Assembly: GCA_963832965.1 (NCBI GenBank) | Contig: CAWHVW010000005.1 | Location: forward strand, 1,302,001-1,366,000 | Source of the DNA: CAWACP01 sp963832965 | Lineage (GTDB): Bacteria; Acidobacteriota; Terriglobia; Bryobacterales; Bryobacteraceae | Length of the DNA stretch: 64,000 bases | Reading direction: 5' to 3' | In this document: in pieces, positions 7,896 to 16,662 of the stretch | How the letters are laid out: the number at the start of each line of letters is the position of its first letter | How positions within the stretch are numbered: position 1 is the first letter of the stretch | The notes under the pieces: generated by a model | Seen by the model: only the letters and a program-made list of their open reading frames with translations | What the model was told of the DNA's origin: nothing | Databases searched by the model: none | Made by a program: the position numbers and the translations under genes

Positions 7896-9017
7896 ATGGA
7901 ACTCCGAATCCTGGTCATCGCCGCATCGTTACCCGCTATGGGCGTGGTGGGGTACGGCCAGACGGCTATCGAGGACATGATGCCGAGTTCGGAGCGAGTC
8001 ACCTATTTCTCAGGCGCGGTGACGCTGGAGGATGGGTCAGCGCCGCCGGACGCCGTACGGCTCCAGCGGGTGTGCGACGGCCAGAGCCACGATGAAGGCT
8101 GGACCGACACAAAAGGGCGCTTCTCATTCAAGGTGGGCAGGAACGATAGTGGCACCGGGATGGGAGACGCCACCGAGGCCGCCGATAAGTCAGGCGATTT
8201 GCAGAGGCCTATAGGTTTCTCCACTCAGGTCTCCAGCCCGGTAACCAGCGAATTGAAAGACTGCGAACTGGAGGTTGTCCTGGCGGGCTATCGAGCGGAT
8301 CGTGTCAGCCTGAAAGTGGCCAGCGTGGGCGCGACGAACCTTGGAACCATGGTCCTCCACCCCATTTCCAAAGTGGGCGCTCTCACCGTGAGCGCGACCA
8401 CCCTGCAAGCGCCCGCCAACGCCAGGAAGGCGTACGAAAAAGGTTTGGAATTGCTGCGGGCAAAGAAGTGGGATGCCGCGGCGGCCGAACTCGGGAAGGC
8501 CGTTCAAATATTTCCGAAGTTCGCCACGGCGTGGTATCAGTTGGGCGAGGCGCGGCTGAATCGGAGTGACATCGCCGGCGCCGCGGAGGCCTGGCGGCAG
8601 TCGGTGACGGCCGATCCAAAATATGTGAACCCGTGGGAAAGGCTGACCGTGCTGGCCGACCAGAAGCAGGACTGGGTGGAATCGGCGAAAGCATCCGATG
8701 CCTGGCTTCAACTGGATGCCGAAGACTTCCCCGGAGCGTGGCTCTACAATGCCATCGCCAAGGCGCGACTGGGCGATGCGGATCAGGCGGAGCATTCAGC
8801 GCGCGAGGGGCTGCGTGTGGATAAGGAACAGCGGGTGCCCCGATTGAACTACGTCCTTGGCCTTATCCTGATGCAGAAACAGCAGTACGTCGAATCGGCT
8901 GAGTGTTTCCGGACTTACCTGAAGCTGGCACCGAACGCGCGCGACGCCGAAGTGGTGCGCCAGCAGCTCGCCGAGTTCGACAGGATGGCCACCACCGGTC
9001 CAAAACACACGCCCTGA
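7896..9017 (+). CDS. Secreted TPR-repeat protein with Cna-B/carboxypeptidase-regulatory-like N-terminus
   Basis: This 373-residue protein starts with a signal peptide (MELRILVIAASLPAMGVVGYGQ). A beta-sandwich-like segment follows (residues ~35-150, including FSGAVTLEDGSAPPDAVRL, TDTKGRFSFKV, and LAGYRADRVSL). The rest is at least five TPR-like helical repeats (AYEKGLELLRAKKWDAAAAE, FATAWYQLGEARLNRSD, AWLYNAIAKARLGDADQAE, ESAECFRTYLKLAPNARDAE). It resembles the many periplasmic TPR proteins of Acidobacteria; its role is unknown. The ATG at 7896 has GGAGG (7886-7890) upstream and is preferred over a TTG at 7869. The gene sits 74 bp after the transporter operon, so co-transcription is possible but not evident. 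Confidence 0.8.
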   Translation: MELRILVIAASLPAMGVVGYGQTAIEDMMPSSERVTYFSGAVTLEDGSAPPDAVRLQRVCDGQSHDEGWTDTKGRFSFKVGRNDSGTGMGDATEAADKSGDLQRPIGFSTQVSSPVTSELKDCELEVVLAGYRADRVSLKVASVGATNLGTMVLHPISKVGALTVSATTLQAPANARKAYEKGLELLRAKKWDAAAAELGKAVQIFPKFATAWYQLGEARLNRSDIAGAAEAWRQSVTADPKYVNPWERLTVLADQKQDWVESAKASDAWLQLDAEDFPGAWLYNAIAKARLGDADQAEHSAREGLRVDKEQRVPRLNYVLGLILMQKQQYVESAECFRTYLKLAPNARDAEVVRQQLAEFDRMATTGPKHTP

Positions 9018-9148
9018 AGGCCCGGCTATCCTTGCGAGGCGGAAGAGTTTGAAGCAGTTTTCCGCTCTGAATAGTACCAGGTACGGTCCAAGCTGAAAGT
9101 ACCGTTGTAGCCGCGGCGGCGTGAACGCCAGACTGGGTCGGGAGACCC

Positions 9149-11197
9149 ATGGATCGCTCCGACCTCGAACAGTGGAAACCAAAAGAAGTAGCTCGCCTGC
9201 TCGCACTGGTCGAAGCCGAGCGGCGTTACTACCAGGAAATCCTTGCCGGGCTTCCCGTTGGCCTGCTGGTTCTCTCCGCGGATCTTTCCATCATTTCGGC
9301 CAACAGCGCCGTGCGCCGCATTTTCCGCCTGCGCAGCGGCGACTCTCTGCGTGGCAAGCTGGACGCTTTGCTCCCCGGCGACGTATTGGACAAAGTGCGC
9401 GAGGTGTTCGCGAGCGGCACTCCCCGGAGTCAAGTAACGGCTTTTCTGCGGCCGGAGCAGGGTGGCGGCGCCCTGCGCATCGCTATTCAGCCGATTCGAA
9501 GCTGGGACTACACGGAAGAGCAGGAAGCGCTTCTGACCATCGAAGAGGATGCCGCGGCCCCTGCGGAGCCCATCGTCGAGACTATACCCGAAGAGCCGAC
9601 CCCGCCCATCTCTGAACCCGAATCGCCCGCCGAGACGGAGACCGCCGAGACTGTCGCGGAGATCGCCCCGGCCGCCGAGCCGTCCATTCCGGAACCCGGC
9701 GCCGTGGATCTTCTGCAAAGCCTCGATGCCATTGTCTGGGCGGCCGCGCTGCCGGATCTGCGCTTCCTGTTTGTGAACGAGGCAGCCCGGCGTCTGCTCG
9801 GCTGGAGCGTGGAGCAGTGGACCGAAAGCTCCACATTCCATCTGGATCGAATCCATCCCGACGACCGCGAACGGGTAGCGGGCGAATACATGGCGGTGAT
9901 TGAGCGCGGCGTTGCCATCACCGTGGAATACCGGGCGGTGCATGCGAACGGCGGCTCGGTGTGGCTTCGCGAGAGCGTGCGTCCGTTGCTGGACGAAGAG
10001 GGCGCGCCGCGTCACGCCGTCGGTTTCGCCATCGACGTCACGGGCCGGCGGCGCGACGAGGAAGCTCGCGTTCAGGCCGCTCGCGCGGATGCGCTCAACA
10101 GACTGTGCAGCCGTCTGGCGCACGACATGAACAACCTGCTCATGATCGTGAACGGCTACACCGAGGACATTCTGAGCACGTTCGTTGCGGCGAGCGCCCT
10201 GCAAGCGGACCTCGCCGAGGTGCGTGGCGCGGGCGAACGTCTCTCCGCCATCGCCGATCAGTTGCTCGCCTTCACGCGGCGCAAAGCCGACCCGCCCGCG
10301 TCAATCGACGCCGGCGCCGTAGTGCGGGAAGCCGCCGCCGCGCTGAGCGCCACGCTTCTGGAAGGAGTCACCCTCACGGTATCCGCCGCGGACGCCGTGT
10401 ATGTCCTCGCCGCTCGGGACCAGTTGAGCCAGTGTGTGCACGCGCTGGTCGAATATGCCATCCATTCGCTGGCGGGCGCGGGTGAAATCGTGATCAGCGC
10501 CGCGGGGGGCGGGGATCATGGAACCATCACCATTCATCATTCCGGCCCGGACGGCGGTCCCGAAGCGTGGCAGAGTCTTTTCGAAGGCATTTTGCCGGTG
10601 AAGGACAGTCCCGCCGGAGTGGTGCAAGGCATCTCCCGCGCATGGTCCTGGGTGCAGCAGTGGGGCGGCGCCATCGAAGTGGATAGTGCGTCTGGCGCAG
10701 GCACAACCATAGCCATCCGTCTGCGCGCGGGCGACGCACCGATGATCGCGCCCGAACCCGCCGCCGCTGAGCCCGTCGCGATTGCGGAGCCGCCGGAACC
10801 GGAGCCCGAACCGGAGCCGGAAACCGTGCTGGTGGTGGAAGACGAAACGGGCATTCGCGCGCTGGTGCGCAAGATCCTGGAGCGTCAGGGGTATCGCGTG
10901 CTCGACGCGCCGCAGGCGGACGTCGCTATCCGCCTCTGCGAGGAATTCCAGGGACCCATACAACTGGTGATCACCGACGTCGTCATGCCCGAAATGGGCG
11001 GGCGCGAGATGGTGGAAAAGCTGCTGCAGATCCGTCCTGGGATCAAAGTGCTGTACGTCTCCGGTTACACCGACGACCCCAAGGTGCACGCGGCCGACCT
11101 CTCCCAGGGGCTCTCGTTCCTGCAAAAACCGTTTACTCTCGGGGCGCTACTGGACAAAGTTCGCGAAGTTCTCGAATCGCCAAGCCCAAACGCATAA
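9149..11197 (+). CDS. Hybrid sensor kinase: PAS-linker-PAS-HisKA-HATPase-receiver
   Basis: The 682-residue cytoplasmic protein has no membrane segment. A first PAS domain (~20-130, ILAGLPVGLLVLSADLSII) is followed by a Glu/Pro/Ala-rich linker (~130-185) and a second PAS/PAC (~187-305, HPDDRERVAGEYMAVI and HAVGFAIDVTGRRRDEEA). The dimerisation/phospho-acceptor helix SRLAHDMNNLLMIVNGYTED lies near residue 325. The ATPase region is degenerate: the N-box segment reads CVHALVEYAIHSL, where related kinases have the NLAVNARDAM type with its essential Asn, and the G1 region HHSGPDGG lacks the usual D-x-G. A C-terminal receiver is intact (VVEDETG, phospho-acceptor ITDVVMPEMGG, VSGYTD, LQKPF). It may act as a receiver scaffold or phosphatase rather than an active kinase. 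GGGAG lies upstream of the ATG. Confidence 0.85.
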   Translation: MDRSDLEQWKPKEVARLLALVEAERRYYQEILAGLPVGLLVLSADLSIISANSAVRRIFRLRSGDSLRGKLDALLPGDVLDKVREVFASGTPRSQVTAFLRPEQGGGALRIAIQPIRSWDYTEEQEALLTIEEDAAAPAEPIVETIPEEPTPPISEPESPAETETAETVAEIAPAAEPSIPEPGAVDLLQSLDAIVWAAALPDLRFLFVNEAARRLLGWSVEQWTESSTFHLDRIHPDDRERVAGEYMAVIERGVAITVEYRAVHANGGSVWLRESVRPLLDEEGAPRHAVGFAIDVTGRRRDEEARVQAARADALNRLCSRLAHDMNNLLMIVNGYTEDILSTFVAASALQADLAEVRGAGERLSAIADQLLAFTRRKADPPASIDAGAVVREAAAALSATLLEGVTLTVSAADAVYVLAARDQLSQCVHALVEYAIHSLAGAGEIVISAAGGGDHGTITIHHSGPDGGPEAWQSLFEGILPVKDSPAGVVQGISRAWSWVQQWGGAIEVDSASGAGTTIAIRLRAGDAPMIAPEPAAAEPVAIAEPPEPEPEPEPETVLVVEDETGIRALVRKILERQGYRVLDAPQADVAIRLCEEFQGPIQLVITDVVMPEMGGREMVEKLLQIRPGIKVLYVSGYTDDPKVHAADLSQGLSFLQKPFTLGALLDKVREVLESPSPNA

Positions 11198-11614
11198 CGA
11201 GTTTCTAACTAACACATAACGCAGGAGTTAGATGTCAGAAACTTCAGGTTTCTGAATTTGTCCTCTGAGATCCCATACCGGCGTGGCACACGCCTGGCCG
11301 CCGGCTTCCCATCCGCCACGTGGTTTGCCCAAGGACAAAAGTCTCGCCTCAAGTGGTTTCTTTTCAGCAGCGCTGCCCGTTGTGAACGAGCCCGCCGGTC
11401 TTCCAGGCACAGCGGGCACCACCACCCGGCCGTAGTGTTCGGGTACTTCATGCCCGATCACCCGGTTCGTAAAAACAGAAGCGAAAAACTGCAAAAACAG
11501 CCATAACCTGCTGATTCAAGACATCTTGCTCCTCTGGCATCCAGGATGCTATCCCTGCGCCAGAACAGGCGCACGCAACCCAGCGCCTGAAAAATAGTTC
11601 CAGGAGAAACCAGG
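11198..11614. other. Intergenic region upstream of the TonB-dependent receptor
   Basis: No convincing coding frame is seen. The first part holds two inverted repeats that could end the kinase transcript: CTAACT/AGTTAG (11205-11210 and 11226-11231) and CAGAAAC/GTTTCTG (11236-11242 and 11248-11254). The rest should contain the receptor promoter, but no clear -35/-10 pair is recognised. AGGAGA just before 11615 is the receptor's ribosome binding site. Confidence 0.5.
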
Positions 11615-14600
11615 ATGATGACATTCAGTTGGTTTACCGCACGCGAGGTGTACAGGGGAGTTGTCACCGCTTATCTGCTGGCGGCAACCATCGCGTTCCT
11701 TGCCAGTTTCACAGCCATTCAAGCCCAGACACTGACCACCGGCGACCTTGCCGGTACGGTATCGGATCAAAGCGGCGCCGTGATTCCCGGGGCGACCGTA
11801 TCCCTCACCAACGTGGCCACGGGAGCCAGGCAAACAGCGACCACCAACGACGCTGGCGCTTATCGCATGACATTTCTTCCGCCCGGCAGCTATGCGGTAA
11901 CCGCGCAGACACCCGGGCTCAAAGCCGAAGTCGCTCACATCACCGTGCAGGTGGGTCAGGTGACCACACTGAACCTGACCGCGCAGGTGCAGGCCACGCA
12001 GACGGTTGTGGAAGTCAGCGAAGCCGCGGCGGTTGTCGATACCGAAAACGCCAACCTGGCTCGCACCTTCACGCCCGCGCAGATTCAGGACCTCCCAGCT
12101 CCCGGCGGCGATATCACCACCGTCGCTTTCACCGTCCCCGGCATTGCCATCAATACCGGAGGCGGATATGGGAACTTCAGTTCGCATGGGCTGCCCGGCA
12201 CCGCGAATCTGTTCACCATCAACGGCAACGACTATAACGACCCGTATCTGAACCTCAACAACTCCGGCGCCAGCAATCTTCTGCTGGGCCAGAACGAAAC
12301 CGCGGAAGCGTCCGTTGTCCAGAACGGCTACAGCGTCGAGTACGGACGCAACGCCGGAGCGCAGGTGACCTATGTCACGAAGTCGGGTTCGAACGAGTTC
12401 CATGGCAACCTGCAGGAGAACTGGAACGGAACGGCTCTCAACGGCAACGATTTCTTTAACAACCTGAACGGGCTGCCCCGGCCTCATGCCATTTCCAACA
12501 ACTACGCGGCATCGCTGGGCGGCAGGGTGATCAAGGACAAATTGTTCTTCTTCACCGACACCGAGGGCCTGCGCTACATTCTGCCCTCCAGCGCCGACGT
12601 GGCCATTCCTTCGCCGGAGCTGGAGGCCTATGCTCTGGCCAACGTGCCCGCTTCGGCCACCAGCCTGTATACGAACGCTTTCAGCGAATTTAACGGCGTG
12701 ATGTCGAAAGCGCAGCCAGTCACCACCGGCAACGGCCCGCTACAGGACGCCAGCGGCACACTGGGATGCGGATCGGACTTCGCGGCCACGAACACTCCGG
12801 CGCTCAGCGGCGGCATCTTCGGCCAGACCGTGCCATGCGCTTATTCGTTTGCCACGAACGCCTCCAACATGAACTCCGAGTGGCTGATGACCGATCGCGT
12901 GGACTGGAACCTCAACGACAAGCACAGGATTTATTTCCGCTTCAAGACCGATCACGGACACCAGCCCACCGGGACCAATGTTGTGAATCCCGTCTTCAAC
13001 GTGCAGAGCGTTCAGCCGCAGGACGAAGGACAGATCAACTACACGTATACGATCTCGCCCACCATGGTGAATAACTTCATCGGATCGGCGCTGTGGTACA
13101 GCGCCATTTTCACCAGCCCGGACCTGAATACGGTCACGTCCACCCTCCCGGTGAACCTTGACATTCTGAACGCCGGCATCAACGCCAGCCCGGTGGGTTA
13201 CTATCCCATCGGCTTCGGCTATCAGCCTTTCGGAGTGGTTGATCTGGGCTACAACATTTTCCCCGAGGGGCGGCGGGCCGGCCAGATCGGAATCGTGGAT
13301 GATTTCTCCTGGGTTCTGGGCAAGCACAACATCAAGATTGGTACGAACCTTCGCCGGAACCGGGTGACCGATTTCTCTCCGCTGGAGAATGCCTTTGGCA
13401 CGTATACTTTCAATTCCCTGACGGATTTTGCCGACGGCGTCACCAACCCGGACACAGGCAGCTTCTACTCGCAGACGTTCGCTCCTGTTGGAGCGGTGCA
13501 TATCCGCTTGTACAACGTCGGCGTCTATGCGCAGGATGAATGGAACGTCTCCCGCAATCTGAAGATTACCTATGGTCTGCGCATCGAGCACACGGAGAAC
13601 CCGTATTGTGTCGACGCCTGTTTCTCGCGCCTCGACGTGCCGTTCGACTCGCCCGGTTACCAGGGGGGAGCGAACATTCCCTACAACTCCAGCATTACCA
13701 CCGGACTCTCCAGCGCGTATCCGGCTTCGGACGCGGCTGAATTTCTACCGCGCGTGGGCGTGGTCTGGAATCCTCGCGGCGTGAACAGCACGGTAATTCG
13801 GGGGGGTTTTGGTCTTTTCGCGGATCTGCCGCCGGGAGATCTCGCAGCCAACGTTTTCGGGAACCTGCCGTACGTTTTCCCGGCCAGCGTTTCCGGCGGC
13901 CAGGCAGTAGGCGCTCCCGCGGCCAGCACGGCTCTGGCGGAATACAACGCTTTTGAGAGCGGCTTCGGCAGCGGCGCCACTCTTACGCAATTGGAGGCGG
14001 CAATCCCGGGCTTCGGCCCTTCCACCTACTTCTCCACGCCGAGCACTCTGCACTCGCCGAAGTATGCCGAGTGGAGCTTCGAAATTGAGCAGCCGTTCGG
14101 CCAGCGAAATGTGCTGGTGGCCACCTACTCCGGCAACCACGGCTATAACGAGCTGGTTACCAGCGCGTTCGGCAACATCGCGTACAATGCCGACAACTTT
14201 CCAAACGGTTTCGGCGGCTTGCCCGCCACCGTTCCCGACCCCCGATTCAGCGCGGTCACCCAATTGCTCAACACCGGCTATTCCAACTACGATGGCCTGA
14301 GCGTGCAGTTCCGCCGCGCGTTTTCCCACGGATTCCAGGGGCAGATTGGATACACGTGGAGCCATGCCCTGGACACGCTGACCAGTCTTCCCGGCGAGCC
14401 GTTCAACTTCGCCAACTCGGTGGTTACGCTCAACACTCCGGTGACCAGTCTCAATTACAGCAACGCCGATACGGACATCCGGCATAACCTGGTGGCGGAT
14501 TTCACGTGGGACGTGCCGTGGAAGCCGGAGAATCGCCTGCTCGCCTCAGTGCTTGGAAGCTGGACGCTGGCGAGCAAATTCTATGCGCGTTCGGGAGCGC

Positions 14601-15073
14601 CCTTCAGCGTCACCGACGGCGCGCTTCCCGGACTGATCTCCAGTTCCCTTCCCGCCGTTCCCTCCCTCGAAGGTCCCGTCCTCATGACGGCCGAACCGTT
14701 GCCGGGCGTGGCCACGCATTGCGGAGTCAGCGCCATCAATACGCCGTGCTTTACCACGGCCAACTTCGTGCCTTCGGGCGAGGAGACCAACTGGGGCGCG
14801 GCGCGCAACAGCTTCTACGGCCCGGGCTACTTCGATATCGATACGTCGCTCTACAAGGTCATCCCGGTGACCGAGCGGATGCGCTTCCTGATCGGGGCGC
14901 AGGCGTATAACCTGTTCAACCATCCGAATTTCGCCAATCCGGGCGGCAACATCGCCGGCGGGCTGGGGACTATCACGTCCACCGTGTCGGCTCCGACGAG
15001 CCCGTACGGATCGTTCCAGGGGTCGGCCGTGTCAGGACGCGTTCTGGTCCTGTCCGGCCGGTTCCAGTTCTAA
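11615..15073 (+). CDS. TonB-dependent receptor, Oar-like, with carboxypeptidase-regulatory N-terminal domain
   Basis: A large outer-membrane protein of 1,152 residues. It has a signal peptide (ending FTAIQAQT), then a CarboxypepD_reg-like beta-sandwich (LAGTVSDQSGAVIPGATVSL, NDAGAYRMTFLPPGSYAVT). A plug domain follows (VDTENANLARTFTPAQIQDLP, NLFTINGNDYNDPY, VEYGRNAGAQVTYVTKSGSNEFHG), and then a long beta-barrel ending in an aromatic C-terminal strand (RVLVLSGRFQF), as expected for BAM-dependent insertion. This architecture is strongly expanded in Acidobacteria and is thought to import oligosaccharides or other large nutrients. The substrate cannot be read from the sequence, and no SusD-like or transporter partner is adjacent. 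AGGAGA precedes the ATG at 11615. Confidence 0.92.
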   Translation: MMTFSWFTAREVYRGVVTAYLLAATIAFLASFTAIQAQTLTTGDLAGTVSDQSGAVIPGATVSLTNVATGARQTATTNDAGAYRMTFLPPGSYAVTAQTPGLKAEVAHITVQVGQVTTLNLTAQVQATQTVVEVSEAAAVVDTENANLARTFTPAQIQDLPAPGGDITTVAFTVPGIAINTGGGYGNFSSHGLPGTANLFTINGNDYNDPYLNLNNSGASNLLLGQNETAEASVVQNGYSVEYGRNAGAQVTYVTKSGSNEFHGNLQENWNGTALNGNDFFNNLNGLPRPHAISNNYAASLGGRVIKDKLFFFTDTEGLRYILPSSADVAIPSPELEAYALANVPASATSLYTNAFSEFNGVMSKAQPVTTGNGPLQDASGTLGCGSDFAATNTPALSGGIFGQTVPCAYSFATNASNMNSEWLMTDRVDWNLNDKHRIYFRFKTDHGHQPTGTNVVNPVFNVQSVQPQDEGQINYTYTISPTMVNNFIGSALWYSAIFTSPDLNTVTSTLPVNLDILNAGINASPVGYYPIGFGYQPFGVVDLGYNIFPEGRRAGQIGIVDDFSWVLGKHNIKIGTNLRRNRVTDFSPLENAFGTYTFNSLTDFADGVTNPDTGSFYSQTFAPVGAVHIRLYNVGVYAQDEWNVSRNLKITYGLRIEHTENPYCVDACFSRLDVPFDSPGYQGGANIPYNSSITTGLSSAYPASDAAEFLPRVGVVWNPRGVNSTVIRGGFGLFADLPPGDLAANVFGNLPYVFPASVSGGQAVGAPAASTALAEYNAFESGFGSGATLTQLEAAIPGFGPSTYFSTPSTLHSPKYAEWSFEIEQPFGQRNVLVATYSGNHGYNELVTSAFGNIAYNADNFPNGFGGLPATVPDPRFSAVTQLLNTGYSNYDGLSVQFRRAFSHGFQGQIGYTWSHALDTLTSLPGEPFNFANSVVTLNTPVTSLNYSNADTDIRHNLVADFTWDVPWKPENRLLASVLGSWTLASKFYARSGAPFSVTDGALPGLISSSLPAVPSLEGPVLMTAEPLPGVATHCGVSAINTPCFTTANFVPSGEETNWGAARNSFYGPGYFDIDTSLYKVIPVTERMRFLIGAQAYNLFNHPNFANPGGNIAGGLGTITSTVSAPTSPYGSFQGSAVSGRVLVLSGRFQF

Positions 15074-15074
15074 C

Positions 15075-15099
15075 CGCGGCTGCGGGCCGCGAAATTATT
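15075..15099 (+). terminator. Possible terminator of the TonB receptor gene
   Basis: CGCGGC (15075-15080) and GCCGCG (15086-15091) form a 6-bp GC stem 2 bp after the stop codon, followed by AAATTATT. The weak T content of the tail makes this tentative. Confidence 0.4.
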
Positions 15100-15100
15100 G

Positions 15101-15145
15101 GCCGCCGATGAACGCCGATCCGCTTCATCTGTGTTTATCGGCGGC
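15101..15145. repeat. Short palindromic element GCCGCCGATGAAC...GTTTATCGGCGGC
   Basis: Two 13-bp arms (15101-15113 and 15133-15145) are inverted repeats with one mismatch around a 19-nt middle. The middle itself contains a related ACGCCGATC word. Sequences built on 'GCxGATGAACGCxGATC...TCTGTGTTTATC' are, from memory, widespread REP-like hairpins in soil bacteria. It lies between the receptor and a convergent TA operon. Confidence 0.55.
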
Positions 15146-15181
15146 TAATTTGAAGAACGCCGACTGCGACGGCCGGTTGCC

Positions 15182-15610
15182 TCAAGCGTGCACAACGACG
15201 AGACCGGGAATCGCCTGGAAGTGCCGGACATTGCCGGTCGCGACTGCGAATCCGCGCTGCAAGGCTGTTGCTGCGATCAGCAGATCCTCAAACGCGATGG
15301 TTATGCCTTGAGAGGCCTGATCGCCCTCAATGCGGCCGGCAAGCCGGGCTGTCTCTATCGTGACCGCGTGCACGGGAATGTCGCGGATCATCTCGTCCAC
15401 GAAGGCCTGCCGTCGTTGCCGGCGCTCTTCCGTTCCGGCCCGCTGGATACCGTGCGTCAATTCGACGATGGTCACAACGGAAAGACCGATCTCAATTTCT
15501 CCGTAACCACTCTTGAGCTGTTCCAGGATTTGCCGGAGCGTTCGACCTCGCCGCTCGCCGGCGATGACTACGCTGGAATCAAGAATCAATCCCAAGAGGG
15601 CGGGTTCCAC
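15182..15610 (-). CDS. PIN-domain toxin (VapC-like)
   Basis: A 142-residue predicted Mg-dependent RNase of the VapC type. The conserved acidic residues are present: LILDSSVVIAGERRG (first Asp), VVTIVELTHGI (Glu) and FEDLLIAATALQRGFAVATGN (Asp and Asn). The likely target is tRNA or mRNA, as for the family. The start is the GTG at 15610, which lies inside the end of the upstream antitoxin gene (25-bp overlap), the usual layout of a coupled TA operon. An in-frame TTG closer to LILDSS is an alternative start. The operon converges on the TonB receptor gene. Confidence 0.85.
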   Translation of the reverse strand: MEPALLGLILDSSVVIAGERRGRTLRQILEQLKSGYGEIEIGLSVVTIVELTHGIQRAGTEERRQRRQAFVDEMIRDIPVHAVTIETARLAGRIEGDQASQGITIAFEDLLIAATALQRGFAVATGNVRHFQAIPGLVVVHA

Positions 15611-15876
15611 GGCTTGCGGTTCCGTATAACGGACTCAACATCCGCGGCAAAGTCGGAATCGAGCACGGGAGCCTGGCCGGTCTCCCTCTCATGGGCTTCC
15701 GCCAAGGCGATGCAGTCCGATATTGTGCGGCGCATCGGACCCGCGGCGCGTATGACAGCGAGCGGTTGAGCGTCGCGCTCAATGACGACTTCCGCGCCAG
15801 CTTCGACCCGTTTCAGGACGGCGTCAAGATCGCGAATCGCATCGGCCTCGCTGACGTGCACCACTTGCGGCTCCAT
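15586..15876 (-). CDS. Phd/YefM-family antitoxin
   Basis: A 96-residue partner of the PIN toxin downstream. The N-terminal half (VVHVSEADAIRDLDAVLKRVEAGAEVVIERDAQPLAVI, here shown as HVSEADAIRDLDAVL and EVVIERDAQPLAV) has the Phd pattern: a beta strand, a helix, then a strand pair ending in the 'PLAVI' motif. The C-terminal half (ETGQAPVLDSDFAADVESVI) is acidic and should wrap and inhibit the toxin. Such proteins also repress their own promoter, with toxin as co-repressor. The ATG at 15876 lies 27 bp from the neighbouring LolA-like gene's 3' end, on the same strand. Confidence 0.82.
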   Translation of the reverse strand: MEPQVVHVSEADAIRDLDAVLKRVEAGAEVVIERDAQPLAVIRAAGPMRRTISDCIALAEAHERETGQAPVLDSDFAADVESVIRNRKPWNPPSWD

Positions 15877-15903
15877 ACTGTGATCATACCGCCCCTTTCG
15901 TGG

Positions 15904-16641
15904 TTATTGTGCTGCCGCCGGCTCCCGGGGCATGCGGAACTGTGCCTCATCCACCGGCACGTTCGTCTCGATTTTATCCAGCGTCATCACCACCCCGCCG
16001 CCTCCGGCGGTTTGCTCAATCCGGAAGGGCACCATAAGGCCGTCCACCGCGCGGTAATCGCCGAACAAAATGGTCGCCCCCATGTGCGTGCTGGTGCTCT
16101 TCACCATGAGAAAACTCTTCGTGTCGAGGTAAACATAGTCCGCGCCGCCGTCCTTTTCGGTAACCTTCAGCTTCCACGCGGGCGCACCGGCCACGTCCGC
16201 GGTACCACCCAGAGCGACGGCGCGGCCCTTGGACTTGTAGTCCACCAGCAGCCCGTCCATATCGGTGTGCTCGCGAAGCTCCCGGCTCTGTTCTTCCGGA
16301 GCCGCCTTCGGCGTAGCGCCGGCCGCTAACGGATTCAGCGACCATGCCGACTTGCCGTCGAACGCCTGCACCACTGTAGCGCCGTTCACGTCCATCTCAA
16401 AGCGAGTCAGATTTGGACGCTTGCTGACGATTCTCACGGCAGCCTGCAACTGGCCATTCAGCACCGCCGTCCCGCTCATGCGCACCGACTCCAGGCCCTT
16501 GATTTTGGCCATGCCGCCGCGGGCGTCCACGCTTCGCGCGATGAGGTCATCGACGCTGGGCAGTTTCTGGTCGTCGGCGGCCAGCGTCAGGAACAAGAAT
16601 GGCAGCGCGAGCACCGCCGCGCCGCGGTTGAACTGCAACAT
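15904..16641 (-). CDS. Secreted LolA/LppX-like lipoprotein-sorting family protein
   Basis: A 245-residue exported protein with a signal peptide (MLQFNRGAAVLALPFLFLTLAAD). The fold signature resembles outer-membrane lipoprotein-sorting proteins: LIARSVDARGGMAKIKGLESV, RFEMDVNGATVVQAFDGKSAWS, YVYLDTKSFLMVKSTST, and FGDYRAVDGLMVPFRIE. Acidobacteria carry many such paralogues, so a general lipoprotein carrier role should not be assumed. It follows the M49-like peptidase gene by 21 bp on the same strand, so the two are probably co-transcribed. The product is presumably periplasmic; its ligand is unknown. Confidence 0.75.
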   Translation of the reverse strand: MLQFNRGAAVLALPFLFLTLAADDQKLPSVDDLIARSVDARGGMAKIKGLESVRMSGTAVLNGQLQAAVRIVSKRPNLTRFEMDVNGATVVQAFDGKSAWSLNPLAAGATPKAAPEEQSRELREHTDMDGLLVDYKSKGRAVALGGTADVAGAPAWKLKVTEKDGGADYVYLDTKSFLMVKSTSTHMGATILFGDYRAVDGLMVPFRIEQTAGGGGVVMTLDKIETNVPVDEAQFRMPREPAAAQ

Positions 16642-16662
16642 AAAATCGCCTCCACAAAACCA

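Noticed and set aside
11258..11506. Short open frame in the spacer before the TonB receptor
   Set aside because: No ribosome binding site, signal, or motif, and the codon use is unlike the neighbours.
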